A stretch of 64,000 nt of DNA from Nitrosopumilus sp. b3 (GCF_014078525.1 NZ_MU078696.1:1-64000); one strand, 5' to 3'; positions 1 to 9,671 are shown, counted from the first letter of the stretch. The notes: generated from the sequence alone by a model not told the origin. Program-made: numbers and translations.

Positions 1-1641
1 AGTATACCAACATTTAACGAAGACCTAAACAGTAATGGTGATTGGTTTGATGATGACACTGACGGTGACGGAATTCCAACATATCTAGATAATGATGATG
101 ACGCAGATGGATTTGTAGGTGGAATTGGATTAGGTTTTGATTGTAATGATGTAGATGCAAGCATCAATCCTGATGCAAATGAAATTTGGGGAGATGATAT
201 AGATAACAACTGTGATGACGATGTTGATGAATCCTATGCAGTAAATGACTCCTATGATGTAGATGGAGATTCTGGAATATCTATACCTGCGCCTGGCGTA
301 TTAGATAATGATCAATATGATATATCGATGACCGTATCTATAATTGAAACATCAATACCATCTCCAGGTTTACTAGTTAATAGTGATGGAAGCTTTGTGT
401 TTACTCCATCCGATTTATTCTTTGGAACTGTTTCATTTACTTATGTTATATTAGATGAAGATGGGGTTACTCAGAGTAATGAATCAACTGTAACTTTGAC
501 ACAATCATTTTGTGGTAATGATGTTAGTCTCTATAATGTCATAGAAGGAACAAACGGTAATGACAAACTAAAAGGAACTGACGGAAATGATTTGATCTTG
601 GGATTGGATGGCAATGACAAAATTAATGCAAAGAAAGGTGATGACTGTATCTATGGTGGAGATGGCAAAGACAATATTAATGGTCATGACGGAATGGATG
701 AAATTCATGGAGGATCAGGAGATGACAAAATTAGAGGACATGCTGGTGATGATATAATATTTGGAGATGCTGGAAATGATAACCTTACTGGAAATAATGG
801 ATTAGATGAAATTCATGGTGGAGATGGAAATGACAAGATTACTGGAAACAATCATGATGACAGATTATTTGGAGATGCTGGAAATGATAAAATTGGAGGA
901 GGAAATGGTGATGACTTTATTGATGGTGGAGATAATTATGATTATTGTAAGGGTAACAAAGGTGATAATACTATAATTAATTGTGAAAAAGGTGATTCAA
1001 ATACTGAGACTGGAGATCAAAAACAATTAACTGGTATAATTAGAGATTTTAAGAAAAACCATGATGATATGGAGCAAGGATGTAGTGGTGGACTTTGTTC
1101 ATCAGTTGAACCTGGAATAGTAAAATCTGTTTTAGGCGGTGATGGGAAACCTGAATTTAATCAGGATACAATATCTACAAATGGACAAGCAAACTTTGTT
1201 CAATGGTATAATGATGTAAACGGTGTTAACAAAAGTGATGATATCACTTTAACTTTGGATAACACAATAACATCAGATCCTTCTGTATATACTTTTGAAT
1301 CTGGACCAGGGTTTTTCCCAATTGATGGAAAATTATTTGGAAATCAAGGATTATCTCATAACTATCACTTCACTATAGAATTCCATTCTACAATTGAATT
1401 TGAAAATGATCAAATGTTCAAATTTACTGGTGATGACGATGTTTGGGTATTCATTGATGATAAACTAGTGATAGATTTAGGTGGAGTACATCCAAAATCT
1501 ACAGCTGAAATTACTTCTACACAATTGATAAATGATTATGGATTACAAACTGGAGAAACTTATGATATTGATATCTTCTTTGCAGAAAGACAAACAGTCC
1601 AATCTAATTTCAGAATCGACACGTCAATGGGAATGAGTTAA
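1..1641 (+). CDS. Large calcium-binding surface protein, 5'-truncated by window edge
   Basis: The frame is open from the first base, so this is the C-terminal 546 residues of a longer protein. The first ATG (328) lies inside a domain and is not the true start. Residues 13-38 are Asp-rich thrombospondin-type-3-like repeats. Residues 46-77 match the MopE-type metal-binding motif (paired Cys48/Cys71 with many Asp/Asn). Residues 79-168 look like a cadherin/Big_9-type beta domain (APGVLDND). Residues about 181-315 hold 15 consecutive RTX nonapeptides of the form GGxGxDxIx. The last 200 residues contain a fibro-slime/PA14-like motif (FTGDDDVWVFIDD, then LGGVH). The family pattern implies an exported, Ca2+-folded adhesin or matrix protein. 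The signal peptide would lie outside the window. The stop overlaps the convergent glycyl-tRNA synthetase stop by 4 bases. Confidence 0.85.
   Translation, partial: SIPTFNEDLNSNGDWFDDDTDGDGIPTYLDNDDDADGFVGGIGLGFDCNDVDASINPDANEIWGDDIDNNCDDDVDESYAVNDSYDVDGDSGISIPAPGVLDNDQYDISMTVSIIETSIPSPGLLVNSDGSFVFTPSDLFFGTVSFTYVILDEDGVTQSNESTVTLTQSFCGNDVSLYNVIEGTNGNDKLKGTDGNDLILGLDGNDKINAKKGDDCIYGGDGKDNINGHDGMDEIHGGSGDDKIRGHAGDDIIFGDAGNDNLTGNNGLDEIHGGDGNDKITGNNHDDRLFGDAGNDKIGGGNGDDFIDGGDNYDYCKGNKGDNTIINCEKGDSNTETGDQKQLTGIIRDFKKNHDDMEQGCSGGLCSSVEPGIVKSVLGGDGKPEFNQDTISTNGQANFVQWYNDVNGVNKSDDITLTLDNTITSDPSVYTFESGPGFFPIDGKLFGNQGLSHNYHFTIEFHSTIEFENDQMFKFTGDDDVWVFIDDKLVIDLGGVHPKSTAEITSTQLINDYGLQTGETYDIDIFFAERQTVQSNFRIDTSMGMS
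543..950 (+). repeat. RTX nonapeptide repeat array (15 units)
   Basis: This coding repeat sits inside the surface protein. About fifteen consecutive 27-base units encode GGxGxDxIx-like nonapeptides, for example GGDGNDKIT and GDAGNDKIG. In RTX proteins such units form a Ca2+-loaded parallel beta-roll. The units diverge at DNA level, so this is an old protein repeat and not a recent minisatellite. Confidence 0.85.
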
Positions 1642-3107
1642 GGAAAACTAGTATCAGAAATAATAATTGATTCTAATTCTGAGATTTTCACTCTAGACTG
1701 TTCCATAGAGTCTCGCTTTCTAATAGTTACAGTTTCATCTTCTATTGTTTGATGATCAATAGTTACGGCAAATGGAGCTCCAATCTCATCTAGTCTTCTG
1801 TACCGTCTTCCTATAGCTCCTGAATGATCTAAAAATGCATCACATTTTCGCTTGATTTTAAGATAAATCTCATCTGTTTTCTCTTTGAGTCCATCCTTTT
1901 TGACTAGGGACAATACTCCAACATGCACAGGAGATAGATATGGCTTGAGAGATAACACTACTCTTTCATGCTCCTTGTCGTCTTTTAGACTGTGCTCTAA
2001 AATGGTGTAAAGACTTCTATCAATTCCCATTGAAATCTCAAAGACATGAGGCAAGACTTTCTCATCATTATCCATTACCTCAAATTTCTCTTTACTCATT
2101 TTAGCATGACTTGACAAATCATAGTCTGATCTATAATTACATGCAACAAGCTCGAGCCATCCAATTGTAGTTTCTACTTCAAAATCAAATGCAACTTCAG
2201 CATAGAATGCTTTTTCTTTGTCTCCAAGTTTTCTGAATCTACTTTTTGTAACATCAATACCTGTTTTCTCATAAAATTCCATCAACATGCCCAAGTAATA
2301 TGCGACAAATTTGTTTGGAATAACACCAGAGTCTACTGCTTCTTTGCATGTCATAGAGACTGGATCTGCATCTGTTTGAACTCGAATTACTGTATTTTCA
2401 ATTTCTGAAAAATTTTCCACTTCTTGTAATTTAGATGGATTACAAAATACTTCAATTTCTGCCTGATAAAATTCTCTTAAGCGTAACAGACTCTGCCTTG
2501 GAGCGATCTCATTTCTAAAACTCTTTCCAACTTGAGCAATTCCCAAAGGTAATTTCCCTCTCATTGTTTTAAAAAGTCGTGGAAAATCTATAAAAATAGA
2601 CTGACATGTTTCTGGTCTAAGGTATGCTTCTTCTTCTTGAGGACCAATACCAACTCTAAACATCATGTTAAATTTCCTAGTCTTATCAAAATCCCCTTTG
2701 CATTTTGGACATTTTATGTTATTTTGAATAATGGCATTATCAAATTCCTCCAAATCAGCACTCTCAGGAATTTCAATTTGTGAAATCTCTGCAATTGTTC
2801 TATCTGCTCTAAATGTTGAATTACACTTTGTACATTGGATAATTGGATCCGCAAAATTTCCTAAATGTCCTGATGCCTCAAAGACTGATTTTGACATTAT
2901 CTGAGAACCATCAATCTCAAGCATTCCATCACGTCTGATTAACTCACGCCTCCATAATTCTAGAAATTTATTTTTTAATCCAACACCAGAAGGCCCATAC
3001 TCCCAAAATCCAGCTTGTGCATCTGAATATACTTCACAGCTAGGAAAGTAAAACCCACGCTCAAGGGCTAGTTTCATTACTTCTTCATAGTTCATTGTAA
3101 AATCCAC
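1638..3107 (-). CDS. glyS: Glycyl-tRNA synthetase (archaeal/eukaryotic type)
   Basis: Class II aminoacyl-tRNA synthetase that charges tRNA-Gly in the cytoplasm. Visible features are the N-terminal GFYFPS motif near residue 18, CxxC pairs at 92/95 and 133/136 that could bind zinc, motif 2 around FRNEIAPRQ (197-205), and a C-terminal anticodon-binding domain with IGRRYRRLDEIGAPF. The 489 residues are on the short side for the family. The longest reading starts with GTG at 3107; an ATG four codons later (3095) gives MNYEEV and is an equally good start. It follows the endonuclease IV gene in the same direction by about 20-30 bases, so the two are probably co-transcribed. Its end overlaps the surface-protein stop by 4 bases. 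Confidence 0.95.
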   Translation of the reverse strand: MDFTMNYEEVMKLALERGFYFPSCEVYSDAQAGFWEYGPSGVGLKNKFLELWRRELIRRDGMLEIDGSQIMSKSVFEASGHLGNFADPIIQCTKCNSTFRADRTIAEISQIEIPESADLEEFDNAIIQNNIKCPKCKGDFDKTRKFNMMFRVGIGPQEEEAYLRPETCQSIFIDFPRLFKTMRGKLPLGIAQVGKSFRNEIAPRQSLLRLREFYQAEIEVFCNPSKLQEVENFSEIENTVIRVQTDADPVSMTCKEAVDSGVIPNKFVAYYLGMLMEFYEKTGIDVTKSRFRKLGDKEKAFYAEVAFDFEVETTIGWLELVACNYRSDYDLSSHAKMSKEKFEVMDNDEKVLPHVFEISMGIDRSLYTILEHSLKDDKEHERVVLSLKPYLSPVHVGVLSLVKKDGLKEKTDEIYLKIKRKCDAFLDHSGAIGRRYRRLDEIGAPFAVTIDHQTIEDETVTIRKRDSMEQSRVKISELESIIISDTSFP

Positions 3108-3126
3108 TCATCCATGAAATAAATTT

Positions 3127-3966
3127 CTACGCAAACCCCTTTGCCACTCTGATATTCTCAAAGTCATCTCTTTCATCATCAATTGGTGTTTCTAAAATTA
3201 TTGGAATTTTTTTCTTGTTTGCAAACTTTACAATGGCTGAAATTCCCTTTTCTCCAATTCCCCCCAACCCTAAGTGATAGTGTCTGTCCAGATTACATCC
3301 AAGGTCACCTTTAGCATCATTTAGGTGCAAGATTTTCAAATGCTCTAGCCCAACAAATTTATCAAATTCAGAAAATACTTTTTTTACTTTCTCCTCTGTT
3401 CTCAAGTCATACCCTGAAACAAATGCATGACAAGAATCAAAACAAACACCAAATTTCTTTGCAGGTTTTAACTGCTTGAATATTTCACCAAGCTGCTTAA
3501 AGTCAGAACCAACAGAATTTTTTTGACCTGCAGTATTCTCCAATAAAATCATTACATCATTTTTTGTCTTTCCAGCTCTTGTTAGTCCTTCAACGAGCCT
3601 TTTAATTCCAGCCTCATCACCTGTTCCCAAATGACTACCTAGATGTGTAACAAGATATGGAATTCCTAATTCTGCACATCTCTCAACTTCATTAATCAAA
3701 GTTTTAATTGATTTTTCAAATCCATCATCTTTTGGGGATGCAAGATTTGGCAGATATGGCATATGTGCACATGTTGCAAATCTATCAATCTTACTTGCCT
3801 TTAGTTTTGATTTAAAATTTGCAATATCTTCCTTGGATAGCTCTTTTGCATTCCATCCTCTTGGATTTCTAGTAAATATCTGAAAAGCAGTACATTCTCT
3901 TTCAACTGCATTATCAACTGCTTTGTCAATTGAACCAGAAATTGAGACATGACAGCCGATCTGCAT
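3127..3966 (-). CDS. nfo: Endonuclease IV (AP endonuclease)
   Basis: Apurinic/apyrimidinic endonuclease of base excision repair, a TIM-barrel enzyme with three zinc ions. At 279 residues it has the normal family length. The expected metal ligands are all visible: His68 (CAHMPY), His108 (VTHLGSHLG), Glu143 (LENTAG), Asp177 and His180 (CFDSCHAF), His214 (LHLND), the Asp227/His229 pair (LDRHYHLG), and Glu259 (ILETP). It starts with ATG. A TATA-like box about 27 bases upstream suggests a leaderless transcript that continues into glyS. It is divergent from priL. Confidence 0.96.
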   Translation of the reverse strand: MQIGCHVSISGSIDKAVDNAVERECTAFQIFTRNPRGWNAKELSKEDIANFKSKLKASKIDRFATCAHMPYLPNLASPKDDGFEKSIKTLINEVERCAELGIPYLVTHLGSHLGTGDEAGIKRLVEGLTRAGKTKNDVMILLENTAGQKNSVGSDFKQLGEIFKQLKPAKKFGVCFDSCHAFVSGYDLRTEEKVKKVFSEFDKFVGLEHLKILHLNDAKGDLGCNLDRHYHLGLGGIGEKGISAIVKFANKKKIPIILETPIDDERDDFENIRVAKGFA

Positions 3967-3987
3967 ATTCCATCAATTTCTTAAAAC

Positions 3988-3997
3988 ATAATTTAAA
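3988..3997 (-). promoter_or_regulatory. TATA box for nfo
   Basis: Read on the minus strand, the bases give TTTAAATTAT. The centre is about 27 bases upstream of the nfo ATG, which fits an archaeal promoter driving a leaderless mRNA. Position and composition only; no mapped start. Confidence 0.5.
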
Positions 3998-4015
3998 CCA
4001 GCATTAAAAACCAGA

Positions 4016-4025
4016 TTTTTAAGTA
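4016..4025 (+). promoter_or_regulatory. TATA-like box for the priL-priS operon
   Basis: TTTTTAAGTA is centred about 25 bases before the priL ATG (4045), as expected for a leaderless archaeal transcript. It faces away from the nfo promoter within a 78-base divergent region. Confidence 0.45.
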
Positions 4026-4044
4026 AATTAAGTGAATCACTATC

Positions 4045-5070
4045 ATGATTGCATTAGGACAGGATGAAATTGCAAAATATCCATTTTTGGCAGATGCTGG
4101 TCAATATCTCAAAGATCAAGGATTCTCACTAGAACAATTTGGAACAGATCCTGATCTAAAACAACTAATCCAGAAAGCCTATGATAGAATACTAGTAGCA
4201 GCTGATGGGAAAATCTACAAATCTGATTTAATTGGTGATCATGTGTCAAAAGAAGCAGCACTTCCAAGGGAAGTATTCTCATTTCTTTTAGCAATAGTGT
4301 TGCTAAAACTATGTGGGATGCATACTCTGATCAAGAGATTTGCACTAGCAGAGGCTAGACGTGCAGAAAAGTATCTGGAACGAGATCTATCAAACATTTC
4401 AGATGAGTCCAAAAAAGAATTAGCAATTAGAGTAATTGATGATCTCTTTTCAGTTCAGATTGAAAAACAGGATGATTACTTTGTAATTCCGGTATCTGAT
4501 TATCTAAAACACTCCATAAATTTTCATGAAAGAGAATGGAAGTTAATTAACAGGCATGTTGAAAATGGACTAGTATTTTTAACTCCCCATGAAACAGTTA
4601 GACTGATAAGAAAAGAATTGGGTACGTACATCAATTCTAAAATAATTAATGCAAAAACTCCTACAATGATTCCTGGTTTTGAGGACTCAGTTAACAAACT
4701 TTCAATGCTATCAAAAAAATTTGCAACTTTTACAGTGACTACCGGAGAGTATCCACCGTGCATCAAACATGCAATTGATGTGCTTGAAAAGGGTGAAAAC
4801 CTACCCCATTCTGGGCGATTTATGTTGGCAACTTTTCTTCTCTCAAAGGGTCAAACAGTTCAACAAATAGCACCGCTTTTCAAAAATGCTCCTGATTACA
4901 ATCCTCGTGTGACTCTTTACCAACTTAATCATCTAGCTGGAACTTCTGGAAGTGGAACCCAATATTCTTGTCCCTCATGTGAGAAACTAAAAACACAAAG
5001 TCTCTGTTTTGCAACATCTGAATGCGATAATATTATCAACCCTTTACAATTTGGAAAGAAGAGAAAATAA
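4045..5070 (+). CDS. priL: DNA primase large subunit PriL
   Basis: Large (regulatory) subunit of the archaeal/eukaryotic heterodimeric primase that makes primers for replication. It is 341 residues long with a helical N-terminal half. The C-terminal half carries the Cys residues expected for the primase 4Fe-4S cluster: Cys239 (YPPC), Cys309 and Cys312 (CPSC), Cys321 and Cys327. The HSGRF segment (residues 255-259) just after Cys239 is typical of this domain. The stop overlaps the priS start by one base (TAATG), so the two subunits are translationally coupled. Confidence 0.93.
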   Translation: MIALGQDEIAKYPFLADAGQYLKDQGFSLEQFGTDPDLKQLIQKAYDRILVAADGKIYKSDLIGDHVSKEAALPREVFSFLLAIVLLKLCGMHTLIKRFALAEARRAEKYLERDLSNISDESKKELAIRVIDDLFSVQIEKQDDYFVIPVSDYLKHSINFHEREWKLINRHVENGLVFLTPHETVRLIRKELGTYINSKIINAKTPTMIPGFEDSVNKLSMLSKKFATFTVTTGEYPPCIKHAIDVLEKGENLPHSGRFMLATFLLSKGQTVQQIAPLFKNAPDYNPRVTLYQLNHLAGTSGSGTQYSCPSCEKLKTQSLCFATSECDNIINPLQFGKKRK

Positions 5071-6191
5071 TGCAAGATACTGATATAAAATTTCTAGAAG
5101 ATTCGTTCAAAAAATATTATTTTGAGCACTTTGATCTAATTCATGTACCAGAGCGAACATCTGAAAGAGAATTCGGTTTCCAGAAATTCAATTCAGGAAT
5201 GACTAGACATATCCAAATCAAGGACGATAAGGAATTGCATTTATTATTTATGCAAAATGTTCCCTCTGATGTTTATTGCTCAAATGCTTACTATTCGTTT
5301 CCTAATTTACCAATGAATGAAAAAGACTGGAAAGAGGCAGATCTCATTTTTGATATTGATGCAAAAGATCTCAATTTAACATGTCGAGCAAATCATACAG
5401 TTTCAATATGTTATGAATGCAATGAAATCTCAAAGGATTCAAATCAATGCAGAAAATGTAATTCAACAAAATTAGAAAAAAAATCATTGCCATGTAAAAA
5501 TTGTATTGATCAATCAAAAATACAAGTAGAAAGATTATCTGAAATTCTAACTAATGATTTTGCAATAGATAAAGAAAATATTCATGTATATTTTTCAGGA
5601 AACGAAGGATTTCATGTTTATGTGTATAATTCACAATTCCAAGAAATTGGTTCAAGAGAGAGATCTGAATTGACAGATTATATCTCACTACGTGGAGCCA
5701 TCCCTGAAACATTTGGAATGAGGAAATTCAAACAAGATCGTGCAGCTTTTCCTGATTTTAATGAAAAAGGATGGAAGGGAAGGTTCTCAAAATATGTATT
5801 TGGTTCAAAATCAAAACGCTCAAAAATAATTACAGAACTTCTTGCAAATGGTTATTCTTCCTTCCAAAAAACTTTAGATGATGTATCCAAAAACATTGGA
5901 GTAAAAATTGATCCAAACGTAACTATGGATATACATAGAATCTTTAGATTGCCAGGATCCATTAACAGCAAGAGTGGTCTTACAAAAATTCTTTGTACAG
6001 ATTTAACAAAATTTGATCCTTATTCTGAAGCATCTTTTCTTAGTGATGAGACGATAGAAGTTTTAGCAAATTCCCCCATAGAGTTTAAGCTAAAAAACAA
6101 AAAATTTGGACCATACAATAATGAAAAAGTAACAGTTCCAACATTTGTAGCAGTCTATATGATTTGCAAAAAACTAGCAAAAACTGCTTAA
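5070..6191 (+). CDS. priS: DNA primase small (catalytic) subunit PriS
   Basis: Catalytic subunit of the archaeal primase, which polymerises the primer. The metal-binding DxD is at Asp95 and Asp97 (IFDIDAKDL), preceded by the YYSFPNLP segment. A Cys cluster between residues 105 and 145 (CYEC, CRKC, CKNC) matches the zinc-binding region. The C-terminal part has the conserved HRIFRLPGSI stretch, including the His of the nucleotide site. At 373 residues it has normal length. It starts at the ATG that shares one base with the priL stop, and together they form the replication primase dimer. Confidence 0.95.
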   Translation: MQDTDIKFLEDSFKKYYFEHFDLIHVPERTSEREFGFQKFNSGMTRHIQIKDDKELHLLFMQNVPSDVYCSNAYYSFPNLPMNEKDWKEADLIFDIDAKDLNLTCRANHTVSICYECNEISKDSNQCRKCNSTKLEKKSLPCKNCIDQSKIQVERLSEILTNDFAIDKENIHVYFSGNEGFHVYVYNSQFQEIGSRERSELTDYISLRGAIPETFGMRKFKQDRAAFPDFNEKGWKGRFSKYVFGSKSKRSKIITELLANGYSSFQKTLDDVSKNIGVKIDPNVTMDIHRIFRLPGSINSKSGLTKILCTDLTKFDPYSEASFLSDETIEVLANSPIEFKLKNKKFGPYNNEKVTVPTFVAVYMICKKLAKTA

Positions 6192-6238
6192 TTTTACTAA
6201 TAAGACATTAATTTACCAAATCTTAACAAAATTTAACT

Positions 6239-9094
6239 TTGTATAGCGCCTCTACTGATAAGCAAGCTCCGCCTCCTGATGCGGGAAAATTCATCAGATT
6301 AGGAATTGTAGCCATTATTGGAATTGTAATTTTTGCCATGGTTGGAAATCAGGCAGTAATTTTATCGATGAATTTTACAGAATTTGGCGATCAGTTCACG
6401 AAACCTCTGTATTATACACTAGTCTCTACAATTATTCTATCTGCGATTGCTCTAGTACGTGTAAATATTTCTGGAAGATCGTCAATTTTCTGGTATATTA
6501 TTAGAACAGCAATTGGATTTATTGGAAGTGGTGGACAGCAACCAATCTCAAATAATATATCAAGTTTCAAAGAATACAAACTCTCCACTCCACAATTTGT
6601 AATTTGGCAAATAACCAAAATTTTGCTTTTTGGAGCATTCTTTGCAAATATCATGTTTGGATTTGCAGCAGTATCATTTATCGACGGTAATTATTTGGGA
6701 ATTGAAAATCTACCAAAGTTATTCTCTTTACCATTTGTAACTCCTGAAAATAATCCAAACTTTGCAGCTGAAAATGTTGTTCCAATGATCCCAGCTTTAG
6801 TAATTTTGATTCCACCACTACTTGCAGCAATTGGATTACGTCTAGTTTTGTATGTAGGAATTCATAGAATAATCGATGTAATTACTTCATTTTTACAAGA
6901 CTCTAATGATGGAAAGCCAAGATATCTAAATTATGTTTCTACAATTGAAGGAATAATTGGAATTGGAATAATATGGGCAGGATTTAATCTCTTCTTTACT
7001 GATCAAATTGATTATAATACACGATATGTAATTGGTGGAACACTTCTCATAGGCTTTGCACTAATTGCATTTTCAGTAGTTGATAGAATTAGAGCACGTG
7101 TTCTAACTCATATGTTTAAGAGAGATGTTTACATTAGAATTCTAACTATTATTGCAATTGCAATAATTGTTGCAGGAGTTGTATCTGTAAACAATAGTAT
7201 AGCTGATGCAAAAAAGATAGAATTTTTGGGTCCATATACAGCTCAACAAATAGGAGTAAATCGATATCTTGGAGAATTAAATAACATTCAAGAAAATACT
7301 CATGATGTTAAACTAACATCTGTTTCTGCAAATAATATCAAAAATTATGTAAATCAACACAGTGACGTCCTTGATGTCATTCGAGTTTGGGATTGGGAAG
7401 CAGCTTTTGCCAAATTAAAGCCTGAGATTGGTCTTATTCCATATGTAGATTTTGAAGACAATGATATTCTAAGATTTAACAATACACTTTATTGGACTGC
7501 CTCAATGAAACCAATTCTACCAACATCAGTTAGTCTTGAAAATAGATGGTATAACGAGCATCTAGTTTACACTCACGTTCCTAATGGATTCTTAACTCTT
7601 GAAGCAACTGATGGTCAAATTGTTGATAGTGGTGAATTTTTCAAACAAAGAGAGATTTACTATGGAGAAGGTGGATTATTTGAGCAAACTTGGTCTGGAT
7701 ATCCAAATTCAAGAGGTTCTACTAGTGCTGAATTAGGAGGAGTATCTTATTCTGGTTTAGGTGGATTAGATGTTTCACCACCTCTAAGTTGGATATTTGA
7801 ACCAAACTTTTTACTTTCTTTTCCTGCTGAATCAGTTCACATTATGAGATACAAAGATGTGCACGATAGAATGGAAATATTATATCCTTACTTCCTATAT
7901 GATTTATTTGGAAAAGAACTAGATTCACTTCCTGTCACTGATGGAGCAAACTCTTACTGGTTAATTCCATTAATTATTGGATTTGATACCAATGATGTTC
8001 CATGGTCTGTTGGTAATCCATACTTACGATTAGTTGGATATGCACTAGTAGACACTTACAATGGTGATATCCAATTACTAAAGACTGGAGATGATTTCTT
8101 TTCAGATATGTTTGCCAGTCAATATTCTGATCAGTTCAAACCAATGCCTACTTGGCTAGAAGAACAAATCAGATATCCAGTAGAATTATTTAATTGGAAA
8201 ACAGAGATGTATAATATTTACCATGTAACAAATGTTGAGACATTTATTCAAGCTAATGAATTCTATGAAATACCTCGTGGACTAGATACTTATTATGTTG
8301 AGGCAAAACCTCCAGGATTTGTACAAACTGAATTCTTGGGATTACTTTCATTGGAATTAAGAGGTTCTCAAGGAAGAAATCTTGCAGGATATATGGTAGT
8401 TGAAAATGATCTAACTAATCTAGGAAATTTACAATTCTATGAAGTTCCATTAAACTCTACAACCAAATTGATTGGTCCTACTGCAGTTAGAGAGGCACTT
8501 GATAGAGATCCAGAATTTGCTCAGCTAAAGACACTCTTGAGAAATCCAAGAATTGGTGATAATATTTTATATCGTGTAGGTGATCATGATATCTACTTTA
8601 TTCCAGTATATACTGCAGGAGCTGGTGGTGTAGTTGCACAATTAGGTACAATTGCAGCAGTAGGTGCAGCATTTAATGGAGAATACTTTGTTGGATTGGG
8701 TGAAACTCAGGAAAAAGCCTTTGAAGCTTATCTCAAAAAAGTTTCTGGAGTAGCACCAACTGTAACTACAGCAGATGACAATTATGTTGAATTAGTTAGA
8801 GATGATAGGATTGAAATAATAAAATCGGTATTTGAAGAAAGTAACATTACTGTATCTGAACCAACATCAATCCAGATACCATTATCATTTAACGAAGGTG
8901 AGATCTTCTTCTTTACTGAAAGTGATCGTAAAAATACTGAAGAATTCCTCAATGAATTCATTGATGATTTTGTTAAACCACGTAGTGATAGAGTATTCAT
9001 GTGGCAAGAAGAAAATAATCTCAACATTGGAACAATATTTGTCAAGGATGGAATATCTGAGATACATTATGTCTCAATTGAGGTTGGCAACTAA
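6239..9094 (+). CDS. UPF0182 family membrane protein
   Basis: 951-residue protein of the UPF0182 family (Pfam UPF0182), whose function is not known. About seven hydrophobic segments fill the first 320 residues. The rest is a large soluble region, probably outside the cell, with typical motifs such as RWYNEHLVYTH, PLSWIFEP, LPYPFLYD-like stretches and GPTAVREALD. No ATG fits the N terminus, so TTG at 6239 is the likely start; an AT-rich box lies about 28 bases upstream. The family is best known from actinobacteria and cyanobacteria. The gene follows priS by 47 bases, and a TTG-initiated amidotransferase gene starts directly after its stop. Confidence 0.85.
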   Translation: MYSASTDKQAPPPDAGKFIRLGIVAIIGIVIFAMVGNQAVILSMNFTEFGDQFTKPLYYTLVSTIILSAIALVRVNISGRSSIFWYIIRTAIGFIGSGGQQPISNNISSFKEYKLSTPQFVIWQITKILLFGAFFANIMFGFAAVSFIDGNYLGIENLPKLFSLPFVTPENNPNFAAENVVPMIPALVILIPPLLAAIGLRLVLYVGIHRIIDVITSFLQDSNDGKPRYLNYVSTIEGIIGIGIIWAGFNLFFTDQIDYNTRYVIGGTLLIGFALIAFSVVDRIRARVLTHMFKRDVYIRILTIIAIAIIVAGVVSVNNSIADAKKIEFLGPYTAQQIGVNRYLGELNNIQENTHDVKLTSVSANNIKNYVNQHSDVLDVIRVWDWEAAFAKLKPEIGLIPYVDFEDNDILRFNNTLYWTASMKPILPTSVSLENRWYNEHLVYTHVPNGFLTLEATDGQIVDSGEFFKQREIYYGEGGLFEQTWSGYPNSRGSTSAELGGVSYSGLGGLDVSPPLSWIFEPNFLLSFPAESVHIMRYKDVHDRMEILYPYFLYDLFGKELDSLPVTDGANSYWLIPLIIGFDTNDVPWSVGNPYLRLVGYALVDTYNGDIQLLKTGDDFFSDMFASQYSDQFKPMPTWLEEQIRYPVELFNWKTEMYNIYHVTNVETFIQANEFYEIPRGLDTYYVEAKPPGFVQTEFLGLLSLELRGSQGRNLAGYMVVENDLTNLGNLQFYEVPLNSTTKLIGPTAVREALDRDPEFAQLKTLLRNPRIGDNILYRVGDHDIYFIPVYTAGAGGVVAQLGTIAAVGAAFNGEYFVGLGETQEKAFEAYLKKVSGVAPTVTTADDNYVELVRDDRIEIIKSVFEESNITVSEPTSIQIPLSFNEGEIFFFTESDRKNTEEFLNEFIDDFVKPRSDRVFMWQEENNLNIGTIFVKDGISEIHYVSIEVGN

Positions 9095-9637
9095 TTGCTC
9101 TTAGTTGTTGATAATGGTTCAATTTATACAAAAAATTTAACTGAATTTCTAACTCAAAAAAATATTTCATTTAAAAAACAAACTCCTCACCTTCTAAATC
9201 TTCAATCTCTTTCGAATTATGACGGTTTTATCCTATCTGGAAGAAGAAAAAATGAAAAAAAAATAAACGAAATAAATTCCAAAATTATTAATTTTTCTAT
9301 TAAAAACGATATCAAATTACTTGGAATATGCTATGGTGCAGAAATTTTGGCCCTTACATTAGGTGGAACAATTCGAAAAACTAAATCACTTCAAAAAGGA
9401 AATGAATTAATCAGTATATCAAAAGAGAATTTAGTTTGTAATGGTTCCCTTAATGTTTTTGAGAGTCATGGATTTGAGATATCACGACTACCTACTATTT
9501 TAATTCCTCTTGCAGAATCAAATAATTGTAAATATGAAATTATTCAATATGATAAAAAACCAATTTTTGGAACCCAATTTCATCCCGAAATGACAAATGA
9601 CGGTAATGATTTAATTGAAAAATTCTGTTTTCTTTGA
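9095..9637 (+). CDS. Class I glutamine amidotransferase, GMP synthase subunit A-like
   Basis: Glutaminase domain of 180 residues. The nucleophile is Cys79 in the elbow LGICYGAE, and the His/Glu of the triad are His163 and Glu165 in GTQFHPEMT. In archaea the GMP synthase glutaminase is a separate protein of about this size, so a role in converting XMP to GMP is plausible. The synthetase subunit is not in this window, and another class I amidotransferase role cannot be excluded. Translation seems to start at TTG immediately after the UPF0182 stop, implying co-transcription. Codon use is AT-rich and Lys/Asn-heavy like its neighbours. Confidence 0.72.
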   Translation: MLLVVDNGSIYTKNLTEFLTQKNISFKKQTPHLLNLQSLSNYDGFILSGRRKNEKKINEINSKIINFSIKNDIKLLGICYGAEILALTLGGTIRKTKSLQKGNELISISKENLVCNGSLNVFESHGFEISRLPTILIPLAESNNCKYEIIQYDKKPIFGTQFHPEMTNDGNDLIEKFCFL

Positions 9638-9671
9638 TTGATTTTAATAACTCTTAAAATTTCTTTAATTT

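Noticed and set aside
328-330. ATG at 328 as the start of the surface protein
   Set aside because: The frame is open upstream to base 1 and encodes TSP3-like and MopE motifs continuous with the rest, so the true start lies outside the window.
3967-4044. Replication origin next to the primase genes
   Set aside because: The 78-base gap holds two promoters but no repeated origin-box motifs, and no cdc6/orc1 gene is nearby.
8782-9104. Several 60-90 residue ORFs on both strands at the end of the UPF0182 gene
   Set aside because: The UPF0182 frame is continuous and conserved to 9094. The others have no start context or motif.
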